Shown: piece after piece, positions 51,178 to 60,491 of the stretch
Position numbering within the stretch: the stretch's first letter is position 1
Layout: every line of letters begins with the position of its first letter
Assembly (NCBI GenBank): GCA_963701325.1
Contig: OY969604.1
Location: 1,550,001 to 1,614,000 of the forward strand
DNA length: 64,000 nt
Direction: 5' to 3'
From: Bog-756 sp963701325
Lineage (GTDB): Bacteria > Actinomycetota > Acidimicrobiia > Acidimicrobiales > RAAP-2
The notes under the pieces: model-generated
The model's database searches: none
Told to the model about the DNA's origin: nothing
The model's input: only the letters and a program-made list of their open reading frames with translations
Translations under genes and position numbers: made by a program

Positions 51178-51864
51178 TCAGAACCCAAGCGTCTCGTTCA
51201 CCAAGATTGCGGTGATCCGACCGGGGGCGATCGCCTTGTTGATGACGAGGATGCTGTTCACGCCGCTGGGAACGCCGTACGCCAACTTGGCCCGCCGATC
51301 TTCGAGCGGAAAACAGTACTCGTAGATGCGTCGCAGACCCGTGATCAGATCGGGAACGATCTTCTGCGCTCCGACGACGAGCACGACGTGACCCGCTCCG
51401 GACGCGACCGGACCGAGCTGGCTCCCGCTCGCGGACGCGACGAGCATTGAACCCTCCTCGGTCAGGGCGTGGACGCTCCCGACGACCCAGTCCGGCGAAG
51501 CCGACAGCTGGCGCATCTCACGACCCTGCATCTCGCGATCCATCTGGTAGAGACGGGGCCGAAGTGGCTGGTACTGCCCCGATCGTTCGATGTCCTCTGC
51601 GATGCCGACCACTTCGAGCGTCCGAGAGGTGTTGTTGTAGACCTCGGCGCCCACCGGGATGATCGACTGCACGGCCGCCCTCGCCTCTTCGGCGGAGTCG
51701 ACCACGACGGGGGTGATTCCGTTGCGACCGAGTGCGCCGGCGACAGCGCCGATCTGGTCCCTCGTGGCGACTCGAGAGAACTCGGCAGCTGCCTCCTTGC
51801 TGGGACCCGCTCCCGAGATGTCCCCTGGCGGATCTGCAGTCGATGGCGTTTCCAGGTCACTCAC
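51178..51864 (-). CDS. LUD-domain protein (LutC/YkgG-like)
   Basis: 228 aa. The LUD fold pattern is visible: ALGRNGITPVVVDSAEEARAAV, PVGAEVYNNTSRTLEVVGI, VVGSVHALTEEGSMLVASASGSQLGP and HVVLVVGAQKIVPDL. LUD proteins usually assist lactate oxidation as LutB/LutC, but no lutA or lutB is nearby. The start is GTG 51864, overlapping the flavoprotein stop by eight bases. Third gene of the zf-UBP/TrxR-like/LUD operon, an unusual setting for this family. Confidence 0.85.
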   Translation of the reverse strand: MSDLETPSTADPPGDISGAGPSKEAAAEFSRVATRDQIGAVAGALGRNGITPVVVDSAEEARAAVQSIIPVGAEVYNNTSRTLEVVGIAEDIERSGQYQPLRPRLYQMDREMQGREMRQLSASPDWVVGSVHALTEEGSMLVASASGSQLGPVASGAGHVVLVVGAQKIVPDLITGLRRIYEYCFPLEDRRAKLAYGVPSGVNSILVINKAIAPGRITAILVNETLGF

Positions 51865-53137
51865 CGCCGACCTCAGCGAGGCGCTGGTGGACCAACGCAA
51901 CCACCATCGATCCCTCGCCGATGGCAGCCGCACAGCGCTTGATCGACCCGCTCCTGACGTCGCCGGCGGCAAACAGTCCCGGCAGGTTCGTTTCGAGCGG
52001 CAGGGGCTGACGAGACAGTGGCCACCCGTCGAGTGCGCCAGCGGATGAGGTGAGCTCGGCCCCAGTGCGCACGTATCCGGCCGTGTCGAGAGCTAGTCCC
52101 ACGTTCGCCGCTCCTTGGGTGCGCGGCTCCCCGCCGATGCACACGAACAGCGCGTCGCTGGGCAGTCGAGTGACGGTGTCTCCTGACGAGATCATCAGTG
52201 CTCGCAGACGAGCGTCCGATTCGACGCTGACCACTTCCGTGTTCGTCCGAACTTCGACGTTTCCCAGTTCCTTCAACTGGTTGATCAGATACGTGGACAT
52301 CGATGTCTCGAGCGACCGACCCCGGACAAGCAGGGTCACCTTCCCGGCGTAGCGCGAGAAGCGGATCACCGCCTGACCAGCCGAGTTCCCTCCCCCGACA
52401 ATGGCCACTTGGCACCCACTGCAGGTGACCGCCTCGCTCGGGCCGGCTCCGTAGTAGACGCCGGAGCCCAGGAGTTCATCGATGCCCGGAACCTCGAGGC
52501 GGCGCCAGTCGACGCCGCTGGCAATGAGCATGGCCCGGGACCGCACGGCCGTACCGTCGGAGAGGGTGGCGACATAGCCCGGGTCGTGCATGGCGATGTC
52601 AGCGAGACGCCGAGCGAGAAGCACTTCGGCCCCGAAGCGCTTCGCCTGTGCAGTTGCCCGCATCGCAAGCTCGCTTCCGCTGATCCCTTGGGGGAATCCG
52701 AGATAATTCTCGATCCTGGAGGTCGTGCCGGCCTGGCCCCCGGGCGCCAGAGCTTCGATGGCGACGGCACGCAAACCCTCAGATGCCGCGTAGACGGCGG
52801 CCGCAAGCCCGGCTGGACCGGCACCGACGATCGTGAGGTCGTACTCCAACAGCAACGGAGCCGACACCATCCCCAGCCCCGCTGCCAGGCCTTCCAACGT
52901 GGCCGGAGCAAGCCGCAGTCCGTTGGGGAGGACGCAGACAGGGAGCCGGTCCGCTCCCCTCTCTCCTGCCGAGAGCAGCGTTGCCGCCCGTTCCGCGTCG
53001 TCCACGTCGACCCACTCATAGGGGACTCCGTTGCGGCTGAGAAAGTCACGGAGGCTGTACCCGACAGACGATGCCCGCTGCCCGACCAAGAGAACTTGAG
53101 GAGTGACCGGCCTCGCGTCGTAGTCGATCATCGACAT
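51857..53137 (-). CDS. Thioredoxin-reductase-like flavoprotein with N-terminal glutaredoxin-like domain, no CxxC
   Basis: 426 aa. Residues 1-85 resemble a thioredoxin/glutaredoxin-fold domain (VLLVGQRASSVGYSLRDFLSRNGV) without the redox cysteines. Residues 95-420 form the two-dinucleotide-fold reductase: FAD motif GAGPAGLAAAVYAASEG, SRIENYLGFPQGISG, NADPH motif GGGNSAGQAV and GLFAAGDVRSGSIKR. Where TrxR has CATC, this protein reads YYGAGPSEAVTCSGC, so the classical disulfide is missing. Redox partner unknown. Follows the zf-UBP gene by 42 bp. Confidence 0.9.
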   Translation of the reverse strand: MSMIDYDARPVTPQVLLVGQRASSVGYSLRDFLSRNGVPYEWVDVDDAERAATLLSAGERGADRLPVCVLPNGLRLAPATLEGLAAGLGMVSAPLLLEYDLTIVGAGPAGLAAAVYAASEGLRAVAIEALAPGGQAGTTSRIENYLGFPQGISGSELAMRATAQAKRFGAEVLLARRLADIAMHDPGYVATLSDGTAVRSRAMLIASGVDWRRLEVPGIDELLGSGVYYGAGPSEAVTCSGCQVAIVGGGNSAGQAVIRFSRYAGKVTLLVRGRSLETSMSTYLINQLKELGNVEVRTNTEVVSVESDARLRALMISSGDTVTRLPSDALFVCIGGEPRTQGAANVGLALDTAGYVRTGAELTSSAGALDGWPLSRQPLPLETNLPGLFAAGDVRSGSIKRCAAAIGEGSMVVALVHQRLAEVGGE

Positions 53138-53179
53138 GGCGGTTCTCCCAGCTTCATGACGTCAGGATGCAATCCGACA

Positions 53180-53527
53180 TCACTGTTCCATCAAGAGCGC
53201 TTGCCAGTTCGCCGGGACGTGTCCGGTTGGTCCGGGCACGGTTTGGTCGAGCGGGTGATGCTGCGGCGGGGCGAGGCGAGGTCCCTCGATGTATTGCTTG
53301 GTTCGGTAGTCCCAAAACCAATCCTCACCTGGCTCGAAGCTGCAGATGACAGGGTGACCTGACGAGCCAGCATGAGCGGTTGCATGTTTGCTCAGAGACT
53401 CGTCACAGCACCCAATGTGGCCGCACTCCGTGCACCGCCGCAGGTGGAGCCACCATCCGTCGGCCTCGAGGCACTCCACGCAACCTGTGCCACTCGGTTG
53501 AACGTCTGGATCTATGGAATCGGTCAT
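53180..53527 (-). CDS. UBP-type zinc-finger protein
   Basis: 115 aa. Zinc ligands follow the zf-UBP order: CVECLEADGWWLHLRRCTECGHIGCCDES, then HATAHAGSSGHPVICSFEPGEDWFW. The conserved W-F/W-Y tail region (DWFWDYRTKQYIEGP) is present. In eukaryotes this finger binds the free C-terminus of ubiquitin; bacterial versions have unknown ligands. ATG 53527 follows GGGAGG. First gene of the operon with the TrxR-like flavoprotein and LUD protein. Confidence 0.9.
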   Translation of the reverse strand: MTDSIDPDVQPSGTGCVECLEADGWWLHLRRCTECGHIGCCDESLSKHATAHAGSSGHPVICSFEPGEDWFWDYRTKQYIEGPRLAPPQHHPLDQTVPGPTGHVPANWQALLMEQ

Positions 53528-53688
53528 GCGTGCACCTCCCACTGCATTTCGGTCCAGGATACGGGAACGTGCATTGACCAGAGACCGGGATGAGCGGTCT
53601 CGAACGCACCCGCTGGCGGCCGTGGGTCTGCCAACCTTGGTCGGAGCGGCCGGGAATCACCAGGGGTTGGCCTGCCCAACGCCTCGAT

Positions 53689-54315
53689 CTAGCGGGTTCC
53701 CGCTGCGCGAGGACCCTGGCGAGGAGTAGGTACTTCGGCGTCCACCTCATCAGCGAGGTCGCACGGGCTGTCCGGCGGGTCGAGGGCCTCGAACTGGGTG
53801 GCGAGCAACCGAACCTGGGCACGGAAGGCATCGCGCGTCTCGGTGCCGAGCGGGGCCAACAGCTGGGCCTCCGCCGCCCGCAGGCGTTCATCGAGGGTCG
53901 TGAGGAGGTCGTTGCCCTTTTGGGTGGCGACGACTCGGCGCGCCCGCCGGTCGGCCGGATCAGGGCGGCGCTCGATCAGATCCGCCGCCTCGAGGTCATC
54001 CAGCAGATAGGTCATAACCGTACGGTCGACTCCGAGATGCTGGGCGAGGGCGAGCTGGCTCCCAACGGCGCCCTGCGCGGCGGCCGAGAGGACCTGGTAA
54101 CCCCGTGGGCCACCAGGAAGGTCGGCCACAGCGGCGTGGGCCGACTTGACATAGGCCCGAAAGATCATCCCCAGGCCCCATCCGAGGTCGTCAGCCAACG
54201 CGCCCCCACACCCCGCCGGGTCCCCGCCCTGATGACCATGATCAGCGGTGTCGTCCACCACCCCATCATACGAACCAGGCAGAGAAGCGTTGTGGCTTAG
54301 ATCCTCTGTAGACAT
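53689..54315 (-). CDS. MarR family transcriptional regulator
   Basis: 208 aa, with a 45-residue N-terminal extension before the winged helix. The recognition area QLALAQHLGVDRTVMTYLLDDLEAADLI and wing DPADRRARRVVATQKG are clear. ATG 54315 lies inside an imperfect palindrome. It is divergent from the AIF-like flavoprotein gene 65 bp away and probably represses that operon in response to a phenolic or drug-like ligand. Confidence 0.88.
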   Translation of the reverse strand: MSTEDLSHNASLPGSYDGVVDDTADHGHQGGDPAGCGGALADDLGWGLGMIFRAYVKSAHAAVADLPGGPRGYQVLSAAAQGAVGSQLALAQHLGVDRTVMTYLLDDLEAADLIERRPDPADRRARRVVATQKGNDLLTTLDERLRAAEAQLLAPLGTETRDAFRAQVRLLATQFEALDPPDSPCDLADEVDAEVPTPRQGPRAAGTR

Positions 54316-54338
54316 GATGATCTGTTTATCATATAGTC
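54311..54338. promoter_or_regulatory. Candidate MarR operator
   Basis: GACATGATGAT and ATCATATAGTC form an imperfect inverted repeat (8 of 11 positions) with a six-base centre, overlapping the MarR start codon and 42 bp before the flavoprotein start. Confidence 0.5.
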
Positions 54339-54379
54339 GAGGGAGCAACTACCGGGACAGCACGAAAAGGAGAGACCGA

Positions 54380-55498
54380 ATGACCGAGAGCAGCCAGGCA
54401 GCGAAGCCGACGGTAGTGGTGGTCGGAGGCGGCTACGGCGGTGTCACCGTGGCCAAGGCGTTGGACGAGACCAGCGACGTCGTGCTCGTCGAGCCAAAGG
54501 ACGCGTTCATGCACAACATCGCTGCGCTTCGGGCGCTGGTGAATCCCTCCTGGCTCCCGCGGATCTTCCTGCCCTACGCAGGCCTGCTCGCCAACGGCCG
54601 AGTCGTCCGAGACCGGGCCGTCGTAGTCGATCCGCACCGGGTGCTGACTGCGTCAGGCGAGGAGATCTCCGCCGACTACGTCGTACTGGCCACCGGGTCG
54701 AGGTACCCCTTCCCGGCCAAGACGGACCTCGTCGATACCCATCACACCCAGGAGCAGGTCCTCCAGACGAATCGAGCACTCAGACAGGCTGATCGGGTCC
54801 TGCTGGTCGGAGCGGGCCCGGTTGGAATCGAGTTGGCCGGAGAGATTCGTGACGCGTGGCCCGAGAAGACGATCGTCCTTCTCGATGTCGCCGACGAGAT
54901 CCTCGGCGGACCGTACATGCCCGAGCTGAAAGCCGAGCTCCGACGCCAATTGCTCGAATCCAGGGTCGAACTGATCATGGGCAGCCCGTTGCGACAGCCA
55001 CCGCCGACAGAGCCCGGGCAACTGGGAACGTTCACCGTGACCACCGAAGCAGGAACGGACGTGATCGCCGACATCTGGTTCCGGTGCTACGGCGTGATAC
55101 CGAACAGCGACTACCTCGGCGACGACCTGATCTCTGCACGCCGCTCGGACGGATTCATCGAAGTCGGCCCCACCCTCCAGGTGGCTGGGCAGACAACCGT
55201 TTTCGCGGTCGGAGACATCTCGACCGCCGGCAGCAAGATGGCCGGCTTCGCACGGCAACAGGCTGGCACGGTAGCGACCAACATCAACTCCCTGGCCCAG
55301 GGACGATCGGACCTGGCCCACTACGAGTCCATGGGGGTCGCCATCGTAGTGCCCATCGGACCCACCGGCGGGGCGGGACAGTTCCCCGGACAGGATGAGA
55401 TCGTCGGGCGCGAGACCGTTTCCGAGCGGAAGGGCAGGGATCTGATGGTCGACCAGTTCGGCGAGCTCTTCGGACTCGCGGCCTCGACGGCTCCCTGA
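54380..55498 (+). CDS. AIF/NDH-2-like FAD-dependent oxidoreductase
   Basis: 372 aa. FAD motif GGGYGGVTVAKAL is near residue 17; second nucleotide motif GAGPVGIELAGEI near 145; C-terminal TVFAVGDISTAGSKMAGFARQQA binds the flavin. The layout and length resemble AIFM2/AMID-type and type-II NADH dehydrogenase-like proteins that reduce quinones. ATG 54380 follows AAAGGAGAGA. Start of an operon with a luciferase-like oxidoreductase and F420-reductase-like gene, under a divergent MarR regulator. Confidence 0.88.
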   Translation: MTESSQAAKPTVVVVGGGYGGVTVAKALDETSDVVLVEPKDAFMHNIAALRALVNPSWLPRIFLPYAGLLANGRVVRDRAVVVDPHRVLTASGEEISADYVVLATGSRYPFPAKTDLVDTHHTQEQVLQTNRALRQADRVLLVGAGPVGIELAGEIRDAWPEKTIVLLDVADEILGGPYMPELKAELRRQLLESRVELIMGSPLRQPPPTEPGQLGTFTVTTEAGTDVIADIWFRCYGVIPNSDYLGDDLISARRSDGFIEVGPTLQVAGQTTVFAVGDISTAGSKMAGFARQQAGTVATNINSLAQGRSDLAHYESMGVAIVVPIGPTGGAGQFPGQDEIVGRETVSERKGRDLMVDQFGELFGLAASTAP

Positions 55499-55552
55499 CC
55501 GAACCGGTCAATAAGCAATCGGCACTGGATCGTAGGAAGCGAGGACACAGAG

Positions 55553-56638
55553 ATGACCAGCACGCACATCGAGTTCGGACTGGATTCGTTCGTCCCCATC
55601 ACTGTGGACGAGACGGGTAGGGAGCTGAGTGGCGACGTCGTCATTCGTAACACCGTCGAGGAAGCGGTCCTCGCCGATGCCGTCGGGATCGATTCATTCA
55701 ACATCGCCGAGCACTACCGCTCGGACATGATGGACACCGCCGGGCATGTGATCTTGGCGGCGATTGCCGGTCGGACCGAGCGCATCCGGCTTGGCACGGC
55801 GGTGACCGTCTTGAGCACGCAAGATCCGGTTCGGGTGTTCACCGAATTTTCGACCCTCGACGCCGTGTCCAACGGTCGGGCTCAACTGATCGTCGGACGC
55901 GGCTCGCTGACGGAATCGTTTCCCTTGTTCGGATACGACCTCGCCGACTACGAGGACATCTTCGAGGAAAAGCTCGAATTGCTCACGCGATTGCTCCGAG
56001 ATCAACCCGTCACCTGGTCGGGGAAGTTCCGCTCTCCGCTCACCAATCAGTCTCTCAGTCCTCCACTCCCGGAGGGACATCTGCCCACGTGGGTCGGCGT
56101 CGGAGGCAGTGCTCAGTCGGTCATCCGAGCCGCACGATACGGGCTACCCCTGATGCTGGCCGTCATTGGTGGACCTCCGGTCCGGTTCGCGCCGTTGGTC
56201 GAGCTCTACAGACGAGCGCTCGAAGAGTATGGATATCCACAACTGCGCATCGGTATGCACTCGCACGGCTATGTGGCCCGGACTGATCAGGAGGCAGCGG
56301 AGATCCAGTGGCCGCATTGGGCTCATGTGTACGAGGGCGCTGCCAGCGAGCGGGGGTGGGCACGTCCCACCACTGAGCGATTCCAAGCCGAGGTCGATGA
56401 AGGCTCGCTGTATCTCGGGTCGCCCGAAACGGTTGCCGGCAAGATTGCATGGGTCATCCGTCTGCTCGGGCTCAGTCGTTTCGACCTGGCCTACGCCACG
56501 GGGCGCGTACCGCACGACCAGAAGATGGCGACCATCGAACTGTACGGACGGGAGGTGATTCCGCGGGTGAGGCAACTCCTCGAAGAACCTCCGGTTGACC
56601 CAACCCCGGTCGGAATGCACGCTGAGGCAGGGACCTGA
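55553..56638 (+). CDS. LLM-class flavin/F420-dependent oxidoreductase (luciferase-like)
   Basis: 361 aa TIM-barrel enzyme. IEFGLDSFVPIT opens strand 1; GIDSFNIAEHYRSDM carries the conserved EHH/Y-type active-site segment; RIRLGTAVTVLSTQDPVRVFTEFSTLDAVSNGRAQLIVGRGS is the family core. Next to an F420-reductase-like gene, so an F420 or FMN cofactor is likely. Substrate unknown. ATG 55553 follows GCGAGGA. Confidence 0.9.
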   Translation: MTSTHIEFGLDSFVPITVDETGRELSGDVVIRNTVEEAVLADAVGIDSFNIAEHYRSDMMDTAGHVILAAIAGRTERIRLGTAVTVLSTQDPVRVFTEFSTLDAVSNGRAQLIVGRGSLTESFPLFGYDLADYEDIFEEKLELLTRLLRDQPVTWSGKFRSPLTNQSLSPPLPEGHLPTWVGVGGSAQSVIRAARYGLPLMLAVIGGPPVRFAPLVELYRRALEEYGYPQLRIGMHSHGYVARTDQEAAEIQWPHWAHVYEGAASERGWARPTTERFQAEVDEGSLYLGSPETVAGKIAWVIRLLGLSRFDLAYATGRVPHDQKMATIELYGREVIPRVRQLLEEPPVDPTPVGMHAEAGT

Positions 56639-56648
56639 GGATCGTCAG

Positions 56649-57310
56649 GTGTCCAGGCATGAGCCTGACGACTTGCGCCTGGGTGTCGTCGGAGCTGGAA
56701 AGATCGGCACGGCGATCGCCCGTGCAGCCGTTGCAGGTGGATATGACGTCGCCGTCTCCTGGTCGGGTGCCGTCGAGCGAATCGAACTCATCGTCGAGGT
56801 GCTCGCTCCGGGCGCTCGTGCCTTGACAACCCACGACGTCGTCCGTCACGCCGGCCTCATCGTCCTGGCAGTGCCGATGCACCGGTTCCGCGAGCTTCCA
56901 GACGATCTCTTCGCGGGCAAGATCCTGGTCGATGCCATGAACTACTGGGAAGAGACAGACGGCGTCGACCAAGACCTTGCGACCGCACCGATGGGAACGA
57001 GCGTTGTCGTACAACAGACTGCGCGAGTGGTCAAGGGTCTCGATCACCTCTGGTACTCCAAGTTCGACCAAGGACGACGACCGCGGGGCGCGCCCGACCG
57101 CCTCGCAATGGCTGCTGCGGGCAATGACCCGAGGCGGTTGACGCCGTGATGCGTCTCATCGACCAGCTCGGATTCGACGCGGTGGACGCCGGAACTCTTG
57201 ATCGTGGCATCGCCCTTCAGGCTGGTGGGCCGGTATTCGGTGTCGGCCTGAGTGCCGACAGGCTGACGACGCTTCTCGCCGCCGGGGCGGCGCAAGATGG
57301 AGAGTCCTAG
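56649..57310 (+). pseudogene. NADPH-dependent F420-reductase-like (NPdG) protein, frameshifted
   Basis: Frame 1 from GTG 56649: LGVVGAGKIGTAIARAAVAGGYDV (Rossmann), then ILVDAMNYWEETDGVDQDL and VVKGLDHLWYSKFDQGRRPRGAPDRLAMA. It stops at 57149. The expected ending EAVDAVMRLIDQLGFDAVDAGTLDRGIALQAGGPVFG continues in the next frame to 57310. One missing base near 57128 (in a CCC run) explains it. Otherwise intact. It starts 10 bp after the luciferase-like gene; in such operons it supplies reduced F420 or a similar carrier. Confidence 0.82.
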
Positions 57311-57587
57311 GCTCGACTCGACGATGGCCGAATCAGCTACACCCAGGAATCGCTTGCCTCCCCCTCTGCCCATCGGCACCAGGGAGGACCTGGGCGGATC
57401 TCTCGACCGCACGTCCGGTAGCTATGGGTTTCCTAGATGCGACGAGGTGTCCTCCCGTGGACAATGTTGAGGAGCCCGCACGCAGGACGGCCTGGTGGCC
57501 CGGGCGATGAGGTAGTCAGAATCCCACGACAGACCGGCACCAGCACGAAGTCGGGAACCACTCCCCGCTGCAGAGACGGAGCAACCA

Positions 57588-59151
57588 ATGACCACATTGA
57601 TGACGCTGGATCATGCGGGAAACGACGCAAAGCCGGTTGATGAGACCAACTACGGCCGGCGGTGGTGGATTCTCGCCGTCCTGGGGATCGCCCAGTTGAT
57701 GGTGATTCTCGACAGCACGATCGTGAACATTGCACTCCCCACGGCTCAGCGCGATCTTCATTTCTCCAACGCCGATCGCCAGTGGATCGTCACCGCGTAC
57801 TCCCTTGCCTTCGGCAGCTTGCTCCTTCTCGGCGGCCGCATCGGGGACATGGTCGGGCGCAAGCGAGCCCTCATCACCGGACTGGTCGGCTTCGCTGCGG
57901 CCTCTGCCATCGGCGGGTTCTCGGTCAACTTCGCGATGTTGGTCATCGCCCGCACCGTCCAGGGCGCGTTCGGGGCCCTCCTGGCCCCTTCAGTGCTGGC
58001 GCTCTTGACCACCACCTTCACCGATCCCGGTGAGCGTGGGCGGGCCTTCGGGATCTATGGAGCCATCGCCGGCGCCGGTGGCGCACTCGGACTCCTCCTC
58101 GGCGGGATTCTCACCTCATTATGCCTCGTGGCGATGGACGCTCTTCGTCAACCTCGCATTTGCTGCCATCGCCATCGCTGGCGCACTCTTGTGGTTGAAC
58201 AGGGACGAGGGTGCTGACCACGACCCGCTGGACCTGCCAGGCCTCTTGCTCGTGGCTGGCGGTCTGTTCTGTCTCGTCTTCGGCTTCTCCCACGCCGAGA
58301 CCACAGCGTGGCGCAATCCCTTCACGATCGGGTTCCTCGTGGCTGGGGTGCTCCTGCTTGCTGTGTTCGCCACGTTCGAGACCAGGGCGAAGTACCCGCT
58401 GCTCCCGCCCCGGGTCGTGCTCAACCGAACGCGGGGTGGACCCGTGTTGGCGATGCTGTTCGCCAGCGTCGGGATCTTCGGTGTGTTCTTGTTCTTGACC
58501 TACTACCTTCAGGGGACGTTGAGGTTCAGTCCGGTGAAGACCGGGATAGCGTTCCTCCCTCTGGTCGCAGCCCTGGCCGCGATGGCCCAGGTGTCCAATC
58601 GCATTCTCTTGCCGCGGTTCGGGCCCAAGCCGATTGTGCCGATCGGCTTGCTCGTGTCTGCTGCGGCGCTGTTCGGGCTCCACCTGGTCGGGTTGCATTC
58701 CTCGTATGTGAGCCACGTGCTCCCCTACCTCCTCGTGTTGGGCATCGGGTTCGGGCTGAGCGTCGCCCCCTCCTTCAGTACCGGCACCCTCGGGTTGGCA
58801 CCCCAGGACGCCGGTGTCGGATCGGCCACCCTCAACACGGCGCAACAAGTGGGGGGATCCATCGGCACAGCGCTGCTCAACACGCTGGCGGCGGGTGCTG
58901 CAACGTCCTACTTGGTCGGAAGGGTACTGACCCCGGCCAATTTCCAGGCAGCCCTCCTGCACAGCTATACGACCGCCTTCCTCTGGTCTTCGTTGATCTT
59001 CGTGGCTGGTGCCGTGGTCGCCGGGTTGGTACTGCAGGCCGGCGGCCTGACGACGCTGACTCCCCAAACCCCAACCCCGGCGGCGGTCCAGCCTGGAATC
59101 GAGGAAACACCCCGAGTCGGTCTCGCGCGTGTGCGGATAGCGTGTCGATGA
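57588..59151 (+). pseudogene. DHA2-family MFS efflux transporter, frameshifted
   Basis: 14-helix type. The first frame (57588-58217) has LDSTIVNIALPTAQ and motif A GGRIGDMVGRKRA, and runs to GLLLGGILTS. The second frame (to 59151) resumes at YASWRWTLFVNLAFAAIAIAGALLWL and carries helices 6-14. One extra T at about 58119 (CTCATTATG) separates them; without it ILTSYASWRW is restored. Both parts look well conserved, so this is probably one functional gene. The 277 bp upstream show no recognised element. Confidence 0.85.
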
Positions 59152-59227
59152 TCAGGGTCGATTAGGGCGATGCATTCGTCGCTCACCAGAGACACCTGCA
59201 GATGACGTGTGACCACCAGTCGATTCA

Positions 59228-60245
59228 GTGATCAGTCACCGTCGACGATCGCTCCAGATCGTCGTAGAAGTTCTGCTTCTCGGAGCGCTGATCACGTTCG
59301 GCTGGTTCGAACATTCGACCGTGAGCCAGTCCTTCCGCGTGGTGGGGCGGGCCGAGTGGGGCTGGCTGCTGGCTGCTGGGGCGTTCGAGTTGCTGTCGAT
59401 GATGGCATTCGCCCGAACCCAACGGATTGTCCTACGGGCCGCCGGCGTTCATGCATCGATCCCCTCGATGGCCGCAACAGCTCTCGCCGGTAATGCGATC
59501 TCGGTCTCGCTTCCGCTGGTCGGCCCGGGCGCAGGGAGTGTCTTCAGCTACGGTCGATTTCGTCAGGTTGCCGACGAGGCGGCACCAGCGGGCTGGGCGC
59601 TACTGATCTCTGGATTGATCTCCAACCTTGTGTGGGTCCTTCTCATCGCCATCGGGGCGATCGTCTCAGGCAATCCGGCTGCCGCGTTCAGCGGTCTGCT
59701 CGGAGCCGTTGGCGTCGTCACGGTGACGATCATCGGGATATTGGCTCTGCATCGACCGCGATGGCGGAACAGGATCGTTCGACTGGGAGCTCGAGTCGTC
59801 CGCATCTCACAGCGATTGAGGGGTCGTCCGATCGGCACCCCCGAGGACGTGGCGCAGCAGGCTCTCGACGAGCTGTCCGCGTTTTCGCATGCGCCCACGC
59901 GAATGGCTACAGGCGGTCCGTCTGTCCTTCGTCAACTGGCTCGCCAGTGTGGGATGTCTCGTGGCCTCGATTCTCGCGGTCGGAGCCGGCGTGCCCTGGA
60001 CGAAAGTGATCCTTGTCTATTGTGCCGGCGCCACGGCAAGCAGTTTCAACCTGACACCAGGTGGCTTAGGGGTGGCCGAGGCCGTGCTCACGGCGGGCCT
60101 CGTCGCCTCAGGATTGAGACCGGCTGAGGCGCTCGGGTCCGTGTTGATCTTCCGGCTGATCAGCTTCTGGCTGGTCACGCTGATCGGCTGGATCATCTAT
60201 TCCGACCTCCGACGGAAGAAAACCCGACGCGACGCGGAGTCCTAG
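59228..60245 (+). pseudogene. UPF0104/LPG-synthase-TM-like membrane protein, frameshifted
   Basis: Lysylphosphatidylglycerol-synthase transmembrane-region family, about eight helices. Frame 1 from GTG 59228 reads ISVSLPLVGPGAGSVFSYGRFR (family motif) up to ALDELSAFS. Frame 2 resumes MRPREWLQAVRLSFVNWLASVG and includes FNLTPGGLGVAEAVLTAGLV, the most conserved motif, ending at 60245. One extra T in the TTTT run at 59882-59885 explains the shift. Role: probably lipid flipping or glycolipid-related transport; not certain. Confidence 0.8.
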
Positions 60246-60423
60246 TGCCAGCGTCCTGGTCGGAGAGCTGGTTAGCCGGATTCCGTGCACGCGAGAGATC
60301 CACGGTCTTCAGCCGCCGATACTAGGGTGAACACCCCAAACCATATGATGTCGGCACCTCCTTCAGCCCAGCGAACTCGTGATGCAGTTGATCCTCGACC
60401 AACCATCCACCGGCCCGCGTCTC

Positions 60424-60437
60424 GATCGATATCGATC
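60424..60437. promoter_or_regulatory. Perfect 14-bp palindrome upstream of the phosphoesterase
   Basis: GATCGATATCGATC is perfectly self-complementary and lies 55 bp before the ATG at 60492, in a 246-bp spacer. A further ATCGAT follows at 60442-60447. Possible operator; no regulator gene is adjacent. Confidence 0.35.
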
Positions 60438-60491
60438 CTGCATCGATGGAGTCGGTTGTCCTCGGAATCGAGAGACCGGAGTGGATGAGTG

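Noticed and set aside
51178..51864. LutC of a lactate-utilisation operon
   Set aside because: No LutA or LutB partner is near; only the LUD fold can be claimed.
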